Shown: piece after piece, positions 1 to 12,160 of the stretch
Numbering within the stretch: the stretch's first letter is position 1
Layout of the letters: each line of letters starts with the position of its first letter
Assembly (NCBI GenBank): GCA_023614405.1
Contig: CM042690.1
Span: 663,346,802 to 663,410,801, forward strand
DNA: 64,000 bases
Source: Avena insularis
Taxonomy: Eukaryota > Streptophyta > Magnoliopsida > Poales > Poaceae
Direction of reading: 5' to 3'
Program-made: the position numbers and the translations under genes
Notes under the pieces: model-generated
Databases searched by the model: none
Told to the model about the DNA's origin: nothing
Seen by the model: the letters and a program-made list of their open reading frames with translations, nothing else

Positions 1-1860
1 GTCCACTCGAATTTGTCAGCCTTGCGGAGAAGTTGGTAGAAGGGCAGTGCCCTTTCGCCCATTCGACTGATGAATCGACTGAGCGCTGCGATTCGCCCAG
101 CCAGCTACTGGATGCCTTTTTTGTTCTTCGGCTTCTCCATGGCCAGTATGGCCTTTATTTTCTTTGGGTTGGCCTCGATCCCTCTCGTGGAGATGAGATA
201 CCCGAGAAGTTGCCCAGATGGTACGCCGAAGGCGCATTTGTCCGGATTTAGCTTGATCCGGTAGCGGTCGAGGTTATCGAAGGTCTCGCGGAGATCATCG
301 AATAACGAGTCTTCCTCCTTGGTTTGATGACGATGTCATCGACGTAGACTTGGATGTTGCGAACAAGCTGGCTCTTGAGACAGGCCTACATACACTACTG
401 ATAGGTGGCTTCTGCGTTTTTCAGCCCGGAGGGCATCGTTGTGTAGCAGAAGACACCAAAGGGCACAACGAATGCCATTTTCTCCTAGTCCTCCTGCTTC
501 ATTTGAATCTGATGGTATCCTGAGTAGGCGTCGAGGAAACAGAGGAAGCAGAGTCGATTATTTGATCGATCCGCGACAACGGGAAGTGATCTTTCGGGCA
601 ATGCTTGTTCAGGGAGGTAAAGTCCACACACATCCGCAGGATATTCGTGTCCTTTTTACGGACAAGCACGGGATTTGTGACCCAGGTGCTTTCCTTGATC
701 TCGCGTATGAAATTGGCGTCGAGGAGTCTATTGACTTCCATATCAACCGCTTTTGCTTTCCTTGATAGTCGTCGTATTGTTTGTTTAACTAACCTTGCTT
801 CAGGATTCATGTTGAGCGAGTGCTCGGTGAATTCCCTGGGAACCCCTGGCATGTCCGTAGGATACCAGGCAAAGATTTCCCAACGCTCATGGAGGAATTC
901 AACGAGCACGAGTTCCTATGCGGAACTCAAGTTGTTGGCGATGAGGGACATTTTGGTTGGGTCCGTTGGCTGTACCTGGACTTTCTTGGTGTGCACCAAT
1001 GTGTCGAAGGATTGGTCGGGTGAGCTTGGCTTGCTTGGGGGAGGCAGACTGTTGTCTATCGACTCCTTTAACCTCGCCAATTCCTCTTGCATGCCGAAAG
1101 ACTGGGAAATTCTGTTGAATTCCCTATCACAGCTGTCAGATCTTTCGAAGCTTCTGTTGATTGTGATAATGCCGTTTGGGCCTAGCATCTTCATCTGCAA
1201 GTAGGCGTAGTGTGGCACTGCCATGAACCTCGCGAACGCGACATGTCCGAGGATGCAGTGGTATTGTGAGGGCTAGTCGACAACTTCAAAGTCGATGCGC
1301 TCTCGCCGAAAGTTTTGCGGCGTGCCGAAGATGACATCGAGGTTTATTTTGCCCAGGGGGTATATGCCCTTCCCTGGGATAATGCCGTGGAACATCGTGT
1401 ATGAAACTTCCAAACATGTCAGAGGGATCCTCATTGCCCGCAAGGTACTCACGAACATGAGGTTGATGCTGCTTCCACCGTCTATGAAGACGCAACTCAT
1501 CTTGAAGCCTACAATCTGTGCCTCGAGCACCAGGGGACAATGGCCTGGGTGAGGAACTTGACGCGGGTGGTCGCTTTTGTCAAAGGTGATGCAGGACTCG
1601 CTGCCACTGAGGTACTCAGTGGTGGAGGGCGAAGAGTTCATCACCAGATTAACTTAGCGAGTGATTGATTTTTGTACTCGATTTGAGGGGCGACCCTTCT
1701 AGATCATCCCCATGTTCCCCAATGGTCGGGGGTATGGCTCGCCTCCATGGTTCAGGACTGGTGTAGCCGCAGGTGGTGGTGGACCTAGTGGTGGAGGAGC
1801 TCCATGTGCCACGGCGCCCGGGGCAGGTCCATAGCCTTGGTTAATCGCGTCGCGATTCAT
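1..1860 (-). pseudogene. Element A pol fragment: protease and reverse transcriptase (broken)
   Basis: Reading leftward, a proline-rich linker (about 1860-1660) leads into an aspartic protease with the active-site stretch VFIDGGSSINLMF near 1480. RT follows, with the MCVDFTSLNKHCPKD block near 600-650 and the catalytic YVDD motif near 340. In-frame stops at 1861, 1699, 1654, 1273 and 916 are all TAG or TAA. A frameshift near 535 and at least one more near 320 scramble the RT palm, so no active enzyme is encoded. The RT connection region continues to base 1, and RNase H and integrase would lie outside the window. Gag joins upstream without a frame change, as in Tat elements with one polyprotein. 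Confidence 0.85.
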
Positions 1861-2848
1861 CTAGGCCAGGCCTTCGTGGAGCTTGAGAAACTTGCGACAG
1901 TCCTTTAGGAGGTGGCTGGACTTTTTCTTGTCGTCACGCTTGTCGATGTAGAAGTGCACGTTGCACGGTCCGGAAAGTTTGTCCTGGATGGATGTTGCGG
2001 GTGCCTCATCTCTAGTGCGGCGCTGCCACACTTGCGTGGTCTTTCCGCTGTTGCGGTTGTCGTCGTATTTGTCGGCGTAGCCGGCCGCGACCATGTCGAC
2101 CTCTTCGTGGTCCTCATAACCGCGTATTCGACGTTTTCCTCGACGATCGCGTCTGCGGCCGAGGTCGTCATCATCATCAGAGTGGACACGATTTTTCACC
2201 GAGTCCTCTCCATTGGCCCACCTATTCGCGAGCTCCATCAGGTGGTCGATTGTTTTGGGCTTCGAGCGGCCCAGCTGCTCCCTGGGCTCTCTGTGGCGTA
2301 CGCCGCTGTTGAACGCGTTGATTGCGCGATCCTCATCAATGTCTTCTGCAGATTTTTTTATGATGGACCATCTTTGGATGTACGAGCGTAGCGACTCGCC
2401 CATCTTCTGGTAGCAGCCGTGTTCTTCGATTGATGCGGGCCTTTTGTAAGTGCCCTTGAAGTTGCGCACGAAGCTAGAAACCAAATCTTCCCAGCTGCGA
2501 ATGGATCTGCACGGGAGATTGTTGAGCCACGCTCGAGCAACGCCTTGCAGCTGTAGCTGGAGGCATTGCATCACCGTGCTCGTGGTTCCGCCGTGCAGCC
2601 TGATGGAGGAGATGTGATGCTCCAACCAGATATTTGGGTCCTGCAGGCCATTGAATTTCGAGTTCTCCGATGGGAGTTTGAACCGATTAGGCATTCGCTT
2701 CTACCTGATGGCTCTGCTAAAGCAGCTGGCGCCGCAGAGCTCGATCCCGTCGTCCTCCGAGTTAGTTGAACGGGTGCACCTTGCGTGCATCTTGTCAACC
2801 TTACACTGCATAATGTCATCACGCGCGTCATAGTCACGGTCGTGCCGT
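1861..2848 (-). pseudogene. Element A gag, N-terminus cut off
   Basis: The longest open stretch is 277 residues, from an ATG at 2694 to a TAG at 1861-1863. The same frame runs further upstream through one TAG (2701-2703) to the junction at 2848, so the ATG is probably internal and the real N-terminus is missing. The retrotransposon gag core (WLNNLP, then FKGTYKRP) lies near residues 55-90. A basic and Asp-rich linker and a zinc knuckle of the form C-x2-H-x13-H-x4-C (1897-1965) follow. Gag would form the virus-like particle and bind template RNA. The stop at 1861 is one step from Gln (CAG), and the frame continues into pol. Confidence 0.85.
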
Positions 2849-4396
2849 TGATGGCCCAAATATATCGAGCTTGTTGGGGAACCCCAAGAGGAAGGTATGA
2901 TGAACATAGCAGCAAGTTTTCCCTTAGTAAGAAACCAAGGTTATCAATCCAGTAGGAGCAAGGAAACACCCCAAAGGTGTATCTAGCTGAACATTGGCAG
3001 GGCGCACTACCGGTGCCAGCAGCAACGTGGAGACCTGCACAACACAACCACAGAACTTTGCCCCCAACTTGCGATGAGGTTGTCAATCTCACCGGTTTTG
3101 CTGAAAACAAAGGATTAAACGTATCGAATGGAAGGAAGTAATAGTTTGCATAAAGTAAACACAAAGCAGTAAACGGTTTGTAGATTGTATGTAAAAGAAA
3201 GGACCGGGGTCCATAGTTCACTAGAGGTGGCTCTCCTTAAGATAGATAACATGCTGGGTGAACAAATTACCGCGAGGCAATTGACAAACATCGAGAAAGC
3301 ATACAAGCATATACTAATACTCTTGACTCCTTTGGAACTTGATTGGGCATTACAACATTATACATAGACCGCCATCCAACTGCATCTATGACTAATAATC
3401 CACCTTCAGGTTATCATCCGAACCCCCTCCAGTATTAAGTTGCAAGCAACAGATTATTGCTTTACGAATTGCGTGTAATGTAAACAATACGATTGTTCTA
3501 TGAACAAAGGATTGTTTTCTCCTAGTAGCAACAACACATCTAGTACCTTAGAGATTTTGTCACTTCCCAGATTACGGAGGCATGAACCCACTATCGAGCA
3601 TAAATACTAACTCTTGGAGTTGCTAGCATCTACTTGGCCAAGATAGCTACTAACAACGGAAAGCATGCAAGATCACAAATAAAAAAGACATGATAGAATC
3701 AATAATCAATCTGAAATAGCATCTCAATATCCATCGGATCCCCGCAAATACAACATGCAGAATTAGAAATAGATGATCTTGATCATGAACGGAGCTCACA
3801 AGATCTAAACATGAAAGCACAAAGGAGGAGAACCAGCCATCTAGCTACTACATGGACCCGTAGTCCGAGATGAACTACTCACGCATCACAGGAGGCTTGC
3901 ATGATGATGAAGAAGGCCTCGGTGAATTCCCTCTCCGTGGTCTTGGGAAGAGCTTGATCCCTCCGATCTAGGGATGGAGATGATGGCGGCTATAGACTCT
4001 TTGTGGATTTTTGATCGGGTACTTAGGGTTTTGGTCGAGGGAAATATATAGGCGGAAGGAGAGGCCGAGGGGGTCGGCGACCACCACCCCTGGCGGGCCA
4101 GCCTGGCAGCGGCCAGTGGTGTGTGCCCCCACCTTCTCCGTCTCGTATTCTGGCTTTAGATGTCTTCCAGAAAAAGGCACTTTGGCTTTTCTCCCGTCCA
4201 ATTCCGTGAATATTCATTTTCTGACTTTCCTAGAACAAAAAAAAGCAGAAAACAGGAAGCTGGCACTGTGGCTCTTGTTAAAAGGTTAGTCCAAGAAATC
4301 ATATGAAAAGTACTCCAAAGTGTGGACAAAACACAAGAAAGTAGATAAAACCATGCATGGAACATCAAAAATTATAGATACATTTGCAATGTATCA
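2849..4396 (-). repeat. Element O 3' LTR
   Basis: This 1548-bp LTR has plus-strand termini TGATGGCCC and AATGTATCA, so in element orientation it runs from TGATACATTG to GGGCCATCA. It is a near copy of 29109-30670 with scattered substitutions and small indels. A TATA-like stretch (TATATATT on the minus strand) lies near 4045-4052, without the flanking inverted repeat seen in other LTRs here. The short ORFs inside it on both strands are not supported as genes. Confidence 0.85.
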
Positions 4397-4410
4397 ACAT
4401 CCCCAAGCTT
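4397..4410 (-). other. Element O polypurine tract (3' PPT)
   Basis: On the minus strand AAGCTTGGGGATGT ends directly at the start of the 3' LTR. In LTR elements this RNase H-resistant purine stretch primes plus-strand DNA synthesis. The same core, AAGCTTGGGG, precedes the 3' LTR of E. Confidence 0.8.
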
Positions 4411-5100
4411 AACTCCTGTTCGTCCTCGAGTAGGTAAGTGATAAAAAGAAAGAATAATTTTTGAGGTGACATGCACCATCATAAACTTGATCAAAGTATT
4501 TGTAGAACATTCAAGGCTGGGATCATAGTAATTCAATCAAAACATGAAATACAAAGTTCTAGCAATAAGACAAAGGAACTATGATGCAACATGAAAAGGC
4601 ACAAACAAAAGATTCATGAATAACAATGCTTTGCAAGATGTTTGTTTGTTTCACATAAAGAAAACATAGCATAATAGTATTTAGCTTGTCCCTCACAGAG
4701 TAGCAAATATAAATGCATAGGACACCTTCAAAGTTCATAAGAGTGACTAGATACAAATAGTTTAGAACAAGCAATATCAAGTTATGCATCAATCAAATAG
4801 TCTTGGGACAATGCACATAGAACTAAGAATGACCACTATGCTCTCAAAGTAGGTGCATAAAGGTAGAAGGTGGAGACTCAATATAAGGGTGGAAGAAAGG
4901 CCTTCATAGAAGGAAGTAGAGATTCAAGTTTCATAAAGAGCTTCCAAAAATTATGGTACTTATAGCTTTCAGCTCTCATTGCCCCTATCATAAGCATCTT
5001 GATGTGATTAAGGTTAAAGTGAACAAACTATGGTGTAAATGTTTGACAAAGTATAAGTTAGAAATCTCATGTCCCTTGAATACGAGGGCCGCTCCTCATG
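4411..5100 (-). other. Element O internal domain, 3' end, non-coding
   Basis: AT-rich sequence with no convincing ORF. Read on the minus strand it is homologous to the last part of E's internal domain (about 50640-51300); for example the stretch around 5060-5100 matches 50641-50690. It ends at TCATG (5096-5100), the left TSD of element C. Confidence 0.75.
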
Positions 5101-5835
5101 TGTCAGGGGGATGATCCCCAGGTACCCCAACCAGACAAGAAACTGGGCAGTCGGATCGCGTCCGGCTGACCAGATGTAGCCGGACAAGGCAAGACAGGCC
5201 GGCTATCGCAGGGTAGCCGGATCGGCAAGAAGCAGCCGGCTACGGCGACGTAGCCGGAACCAATCAGTGAGACAGGACGACGTGCGTATCAGTGCACGGT
5301 ACGCCCTGTACGACGACAAGACTAGCAACCACCCGGCCATACCAAAGACTTTGCGGGGATGACGCAGGAACATTGGCCCGATGCTGACGACAGGCTCGCA
5401 CGGCGTCCACTGTGCCTACGACAGCCATACCACTCATACTCCGATGTGACATACCATACCGGGTACTGTAGATGACCAGCCGGCTGGGACCCGCTTGTGG
5501 GGCCTGCCAGTCGGACTAGCCAGTGAGACCGTTGCCTCTCTGCCTATATAAGGAGAGGCAAGGCCTCAGTAGAAAGGGTTGGTCTCAGTGCATTTAAGGC
5601 AGTAGCTAGAGAATACAGCTCAAGGAGCACTTGTAGTTCGTATATCCCTAATAGTCAGATCCGGCAGGAGTAGGGGCTTTACCTCATCACGAGGGCCCCG
5701 AACCTGGGTACTTCCTGCGTCCAGCTACGCTTGCTTGTATCCAATCCCGCCTGCGGACGCCGTCGATAGCTTCCCTGCTAGTCCCCACACCTCTATCTAA
5801 CCTCCTTAGGTACTGCCGTTCCCAATACAACGACA
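5101..5835 (+). repeat. Element C 5' LTR
   Basis: The LTR begins TGTCAGGGGG and ends CAACGACA. A TATA box lies at 5545-5551 inside an inverted repeat. The same features occur in the 3' copy at 25429-26163 at the same length. The TSD TCATG lies directly to the left. Confidence 0.95.
5532..5561 (+). promoter_or_regulatory. LTR promoter: TATA box in the loop of an inverted repeat
   Basis: The arms TTGCCTCTC (5532-5540) and GAGAGGCAA (5553-5561) are perfect reverse complements around a 12-base loop holding TATATAA (5545-5551). Transcription of element C should start a few tens of bases downstream. The arrangement is preserved unchanged in the 3' LTR, although the two LTRs differ elsewhere by several percent. 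Confidence 0.75.
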
Positions 5836-5837
5836 GT

Positions 5838-5855
5838 TGGCGCCCACCATGGGGC
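5838..5855 (+). other. Element C primer-binding site
   Basis: TGGCGCCCACCATGGGGC lies two bases after the 5' LTR, the normal position for tRNA-primed minus-strand synthesis. I do not assign the tRNA. It differs from the Asp-type site of elements O and E (TGGCGCCGTTG...). Confidence 0.75.
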
Positions 5856-5858
5856 AAG

Positions 5859-8050
5859 ATGGCTTCGACCGGAGTCACGTTCCACACGGGACCCCGCACT
5901 TCAGCCGGTGAGCGCGTGGCCTCCGGCCTGGTGCTCACACTCGGCAAATTCGACTGCGTCATCGACAATGCTTCCTGCTTCGCTGGAACCTCCTTCCCGG
6001 CGAACGGCACCGTCCTGCTATTCGGCGACCTCCCTGTCTACGTCGCCACCGTCTCGGAGCGTTTCCCTAGGGAAATTGTCTCTGTCGCGGAGCTACCACG
6101 TCCAGGCTGTAGCACCTTCGCCGCGTACTGCGGCGTGGAGGTCATGATGGCCGGCTCCAGCTCTCACCCCCGCCAGCCGTGGGAGCGAGGCGCGGACGAG
6201 GTCGGGACTTCTGCCCCTCTGTAGCCTCGAAACCCAGTGGAGGATGCCATTGATTGGCTCCAGACGCCGGTTAACCTCGGGGATAACCTGGAGGAGGCAG
6301 AGGCAAACTTCGCCATGGAGAGACAGATCCTCCTCCAGGAGGCCATGGAGCTGGCGGCAACCCGCAAGCAACTGCAGGCAGATCACTCCGGCCACTGCAG
6401 CTTCGAGCCGGCGCGGCCAGGTACGGCGCCGGGGTGGCGAGCTAGGCGGTAGGATGGAAAAGGATGGGGAGCCGGATCCCGCACCCGCCCTCATCCGGCC
6501 CACCTACAGCACGCCCATCAAGAACCTGCGTGCGGCACGAGCCACGGAAGAGGAACTGCCCAGTCTGGAGGGCGAGGAGCAAGCCCGCCAGCACGCTCGC
6601 GTGCAGGAGCTCCTCCGCATCGCGGACGAGCAGGCTAACGCCAACCGGCAGATGCAGGAGGACCCCAGCTACTCCAGGGGGAGCAAGCTGCCTGCCAACA
6701 GTAGGGGCGCGCCGCGCGACACCCAGCAGGCGTCCTCCCCTCAGCCGGCTAAGGCCCGCAGCAGGCGTCGCAGCTCTGGCAACAGGGGCCAGCCGCGCCA
6801 GGAGCAGACGGTGAACAGCAACCCGCCGCCTCCCCCTCCACCAACCGGAGCGCCCAAACCCGCCGGTTCCCGTCTCTTGGGCTGGGTGGGAGCGCCCAAC
6901 CCGGATTGTCCGGATGCCCATGACCGCATCAAGCTGCTCGCTCAAGCGCACATCATGGAGGAGGAAGATTCTACCGGCCCGGTTTGTTTCAGACCCCACA
7001 TCCGGAACGAGCCGTTTCCGGATAAGTTCTCCCTACCCAGGGACACCCCCAAGTATGACAGCAACATGAAGCCGGAAGGTTGGCTAACCGACTATGCTAC
7101 AGCAGTCGGCATCACCCATGGGAACAAACGCACTGCCGTGCACTACGTCCCCTTATGCTAACCGGATCCGCAAGGACATGGCTCAATAGCCTTGCGCCCA
7201 ACAACATCAACGCCTGGCTAGACTTCGAGAAGGTGTTCGTCCGCAACTTCAACGGCACGTACAAGCGTCCGGGGCACCCACGTGACCTGGCCTTGTGCGT
7301 CCAAGGCGACCGCGAGACTGACCGCGAGTACCTCGCCAAGTGGACGGAGCTGCACAACACTTGTGAGGGCATCTTGGAGAGCCAGGCCATCAGCTTCTTC
7401 ATCGAGGGCTGCCGAGAAGGCACCATGCTTCGCCACCGGCTAATGTGTGATGAGCCAAAAACCATGGCGGAGCTCATGACGGTTGTGGACCAGTACGCCA
7501 CGGCGGATGCCGCCATGAAGAAGCCCCTTCGAGTAACTGCTGATGGACGTCCGACTCCTACGGAGCCGGCTCGCGACCGTCCAAGCATTCAGGCTGGCGA
7601 AGCCGGATCTTCCAGGCGCCATGGCAACAACAACCGGTTCCATGGAGACCGCCAAGCCGGACAGCAGAAGCCACGCTACCATGCGCGGCAGGTCAATGCT
7701 GTGGAGGGTGCGCCCGACGCACCAGCTAACGATGCAAGGAGGTAGAAGCCACGACTCACCTTCGACCAGATGTTTGACGGCCCCTGCAAGTGGCACAGCG
7801 GTCCCTTCAAACCGGCTACGCACACCACTCGGAATTGCAGCTAGACCCGCCAGCTAAAGGACCAGGGTAACCAGCCTCGTCTCCCCCGCCCCCTCCTGGT
7901 GGACCACCACCACCGGCTAGGGGAGCCGGTAATGATGGTAACGGCAGCAACGGAGGCAACAACAACAACGGCTACCCCCAGCCGCAAGCCGCCTACCACA
8001 TCTTCGAGACGGAGCTGGACGACAAGCACAGCCGCAGGCGACGCTCCAAG
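5859..8050 (+). pseudogene. Element C gag (frameshifted)
   Basis: An ATG at 5859 opens a frame of about 120 residues to a stop at 6222-6224. The same frame resumes after it with a coiled-coil-like stretch (to about 6450). A frameshift then leads into a charged and Pro-rich region (RIKLLAQAH, then FSLPRDTPKYD near 7030). Another shift near 7150 leads into the gag core (TWLNSLAPNN, FNGTYKRPG, 7160-7270). A CHHC-type zinc knuckle follows at 7785-7838. A stop at 7743-7745 and further breaks separate it from pol. The gag N-terminal region of Tat elements is variable, so only the core and knuckle are firm. The product would have been the particle protein. Confidence 0.85.
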
Positions 8051-11000
8051 GAGGTCAATGCCATCGTCTCTCCGGTCCCCGATTAACTGGTGAAACCCCA
8101 TCACCTGGAGCCGTGCAGATCAGCCGGAGCAGCTGCCGACTCCCGGGGGCTACGCCATGGTGCTCGACCCCCTCATCATCTCCAACGCGCGTACCTGCCG
8201 ATTCTCGCGCGTCCTCATCGACGGAGGCAGCAGCCTCAACCTCCTCTACCAGTCCTCGCTGGAGAAGCTGGGCATTCGCGAAAGCGACCTGCGCCCGACT
8301 ACCTGCGTTCAGCGTCTTGCCGGGGCCAGCCTGCGCCCCGCTGGGGAAAATCCAGCTGGACGTCATCTTCGGGACTGAGGAGAACTTCTGCCGCGAACCA
8401 ATCTGGTTCGAGGTGGTAAACCTGACGAGATCCTACCATGCTCTCCTCGGGCGCCCCGCCCTTGCCAAGTTCATGGCCATCCCCCACTACGCGTACCTCA
8501 AGACGAAGATGCCGGGACCCCACGGCGTGATCATCGTCGCCGGCTGCTTCAGGCGATCGATGGAGTGCGCCTCAGCCGGTTCTAAACTGGCAGAGGCCCT
8601 CATCATAGCCGAGGAGAAGCGCGTGATCATGCGTAATGTGGCCATGGCCCAGCAGGACATGCCGGCTAGCAGCAAACCGGCTGGAGAAGGAACTTTCCAG
8701 CCGGCAAAGGAGACAAAGAGGATTCTGCTCGACCCCTCTGACCCGACTAAGTTCGTCACCATTGGTGCGGGCTTGGACAGCAAATAGGAAGGCGCGCTCG
8801 TCGACTTCCTCCGTGAGAATCGGGACATCTTTGCATTGTCCCCCAAGGACATGCCGGGTGTGCCGAGGGAGTTCGCCGAGCACTCACTTCATGTGCGGAC
8901 GGACGCCAAGCCGGTCAAGTAACCTCTGTGCCGGTTCGCAGAGGAGAAGAGGAAGATAATCGGTGAAGAGATCACCCGGCTCCTTGCAGCCGGGTTCATC
9001 ATCGAAGTATACCACCCAGAATGGTTGGCGATCCCAGTCCTGGTGCTGAAGAAGAACAAGACCTGGCGCATGTGTATCGATTACACCAACCTGAACAAGG
9101 CGTGCCCGAAAGACCCCTTCGCCTTGCCTCGTATCGATCAAGTTATCGATTCCACGGCCGGCTGTGATTTGTTGTCTTTTCTAGATTGCTATTCCGGGTA
9201 CAATCAGATCCGGTTAAACCCGGCTGATCAGATTAAGACATCATTTATCACCCCCTACGGGGCTTTCTGCTACGTAACCATGCCTTTCGGTCTGAAGAAT
9301 GCAGGCGCTACCTACCAGCGCTGCATGCAGAAGTGCTTGCACTCGCAGATAGGCCGAAACATGCATGCTTATGTGGACGATGTGGTCATCAAGACCAAGG
9401 AGAAGCGCACCCTCCTCGAGGATCTGGGAGAGACATTTGGCAACCTCCGCCAGTATCAGATGAAGCTGAACCTGGAGAAGTGCATCTTCGGAGTACCATC
9501 CGGTCAGCTCCTCGGTTTCCTCGTATCACAGCGAGGCATCGAGGCAAATCCGGAGAAGATCGCGGCCATCGAGAGGATGCAGCCGCCTAGGAACCTGCTT
9601 GGGGTCCAAAAGTTCACCGGATGCATGGCTTCCCTCAGCCGTTTCGTCAGCCGGTTGGGGGAGAAGGCACTCCCGTTGTACCAGCTAATGAAGAAGACGG
9701 ACAAGTTCTCCTGGACTTCGCAAGCTGACACCGCATTTCATGACCTCAAGCGCATGCTATCCACAGCACCGGTTCTGGCCACACCGGCTAGCAAGGAGCC
9801 GATGTTGCTCTATATAGCAGCCATCAGCCGGGTCGTCAGCGTCGTCCTGGTGGTGGGCGAGGAAAAGGCAAGGCTCAGCCGGTTCAGAGACCCGTCTACT
9901 ACCTCAGCGAGGTTCTCTCCCTCTCCAAGCAGAACTACCCCCACTACCAGAATATGTGCTATGGCGTGTACCTGGCATGCAAGAAGCTCAAGCACTACTT
10001 CCAGGAGCATCTGATTAAGGTCGTGTGCACCGCACCCCTTTCGGAAATCATCGGCAACAAGGATGCCACCGGCCGAGTCGCCAAGTGGGCCATCGAGCTA
10101 GCCGCCTACTCCGTCCAGTACGAGCCCCGGCTCACGATCAAGTCGTAGGCATTGGCGGACTTCCTTGTCGACTGGGCTAAGACCCAGTATCTCCCACCGG
10201 TTCCGGATTTGGACCACTAGAAGATGCACTTCGACGGGTCAAAGATGCTCGGGGGCTTGGGAGCCGGCATCGTGCTCACCTCGCCCAAGGGAGACCGGCT
10301 GGAATACGTGCTGTAGATCCACTTCAAGGCCTCGAACAACGTAGCCGAATATGAGGCACTGGCGCACGGACTCCGGTTAGCCAAGGAGATCGGTGTCAAC
10401 CGGATCCTGTGCTTCGGTGATTCAGATTTGGTGGTGCAGCAAGTGTCCGGAGAATGGGACGCCAGAGATGCAAACATGGCCCTCTACCGGTTCCACATCC
10501 AGAAGCTCAGCGCCTCCTTCGACAGGTGTGAATTTCACCACGTCCCTCGTGTCAACAACGAGGCAGCCGATTCGCTCGCCAAGATCGGATCCACCAGGCA
10601 GGCAATCCCACCAGGGGTCTCTTTGGAGCACCTGCACAAGCCCTCCATCAACCCTTCGCTAGAGTCAGACTCCATCACCTGGGCAGGAAGCGCTCTGGTT
10701 GACGGAGAGGCAGAAGCAGAGCCGGCAGAGCCGCCAAAGAAGAAGGCCCGCACCAACTCCGGCAAGGCAGTGCCCTTCGGCTCGCAAGACCCAGGCGCTG
10801 CCGGTTCGTCAAGCAGCTCGGGGGCTGCCGTCCCGGGTACATCACCCGGACGACCCCCCGACATCCATCAACCGGAGAGCGGGAGCATCCTCGTCATTCG
10901 GGAAGTGCCATCCTGGGCACAACCCTTCATGAACTACATCGCCAACGGAGAACTTCCGGATGACGAGGTGGAGGCCAGGCAAATCCGGCACCGCGCGCAC

Positions 11001-12160
11001 ACATACACCATCATCAAGAGCGAACTGTACAAGCGCAGCGTGTCCAGCATTTTCCAGAGATGTGTCGATGTAGACACGGGCTACCGGCTACTCAAGGACA
11101 TCCACCAGGGCAAGTGCGGGCACCACGCTTCGTCAAGGGCGATAGTCGCCAAGGCATTTCGCCATGGTTTATATTGGCCCACCGCCCTCGAGGATGTTGA
11201 GCAGCTGGTCCGTGCCTGCAATGGGTGCCAGCGCTTCGGGCAGCTCAGGCACATGCCAACCTCGGTACTCAAGACCATACCGATCACCTGGCCCTTCGCG
11301 GTTTGGGGCCTCGACATGGTCGGTCCCTTCAAGCGGGCGTGCGCGGGTATGACCCATCTGCTGGTAGCGGTGGATAAATTCACGAAGTGGATCGAGGCCA
11401 AGCCCATCCAGAAGCTGGACGAGGCGACAGTCGTCACCTTCTTCACCGACATCATCAACAGGTTCGGCTACCCCAACAGCATCATCACCGACAACGACAC
11501 AAATTTCGCCAAGGGGGCCTTCGCCCGATTTTGCAGCAACAAGGGCATCCGGTTGGACCTTGCCTCAGTCGCGCACCCGCAGTCCAACGGGCAAGTCGAA
11601 AGAGCAAACGGCCTGGTGCTAGCCGGCATTAAGCCGCGTCTCATCGAGCCATTGGAGCGGTCACCCAGATGCTAGATCGAAGAACTTCCGGCTGTGTTGT
11701 GGAGCCTCCGCACCACGCCGAATAGATCAACCGGCTACACCCTGTTCTTCCTGGTCTACGGATCAGAAGCCGTCCTCTCCGCGGACATCGAGTTCGACTC
11801 ACCACGCAAGCTCCTATACGACGAGAAGGCCAACCAGGAGGCGCGGGAGGACGGAGTGGACCTCCTCGAGGAGGCCCGCGAGCTGGCTCTATCTAGATCA
11901 GCCCTGTACTAGCAATGACTATGCCGCTACCATTCAAGCCGGATCCGCCCAGTCGCATTCCGTGAGGGTGACCTGGTTCTCCGGCTGGTGCAAGACACGA
12001 AGGGCATGCACAAGTTATCACCACCACAGGAGGCCCTTCATCATCAGCGGCGCGCAGAATCCTACTACCTCATTGGCCGCGGCAACAAGAACAAGATGGA
12101 CAAATCAATGAGAAACGGTGTCCACGGAACACGGCCCTGCTGCACCCGTTTTACACCTAG
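8051..12160 (+). pseudogene. Element C pol: protease, RT, RNase H, integrase (broken)
   Basis: Domains in order: aspartic protease with VLIDGGSSLNLLY near 8205-8250; RT with MCIDYTNLNKACPKDP (9070-9115) and AYVDD (9367-9381); RNase H with HFDGS near 10230, EYEAL near 10350 and FGDSDLVVQQ near 10415; integrase with an HHCC zinc finger (GHH near 11120, CNGC near 11220), catalytic Asp in LDMVGPF (about 11310), Asp in ITDND (about 11490) and Glu in NGQVERANG (about 11590). It ends with TALLHPFYT and a stop at 12158-12160. Frameshifts fall near 8340 and 9880. Stops at 8785, 8920, 10146, 10218, 10314, 11673 and 11910 are each one transition from Gln or Trp. Motifs are complete but the frame is dead. 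Confidence 0.92.

Larger units (their letters stand above)
1..2848 (-). mobile_element. Element A: Tat-type Ty3/gypsy retrotransposon, partial
   Basis: This is the gag, protease and RT part of a gypsy element read right to left. It leaves the window at base 1, in the RT-RNase H connection region, and is cut at 2848 by the LTR of element O. Gag, protease and RT lie in one reading frame from 2848 to about 535, broken only by stop codons, which points to a single gag-pol polyprotein. No LTR of A is in view. The Tat assignment rests on similarity in layout and motifs to elements C and D (IDGGS-type protease, CHHC knuckle, GTYKRP gag motif). The order gag-PR-RT is seen; the family name is inferred. 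Confidence 0.85.

Noticed and set aside
2571..3221. 216-codon minus ORF spanning the A/O boundary, and its near copy at 28957-29481
   Set aside because: The conserved part lies within O's LTR in both places and the first ORF runs across an insertion junction into gag in another frame. This is repeated LTR sequence, not a gene.
6442..6999. 185-codon minus ORF opposite element C gag, and similar long shadows at 7112-7588 and 13638-14011
   Set aside because: High GC content gives long open frames on the opposite strand; they match no domain and lie over real gag or antisense exons.
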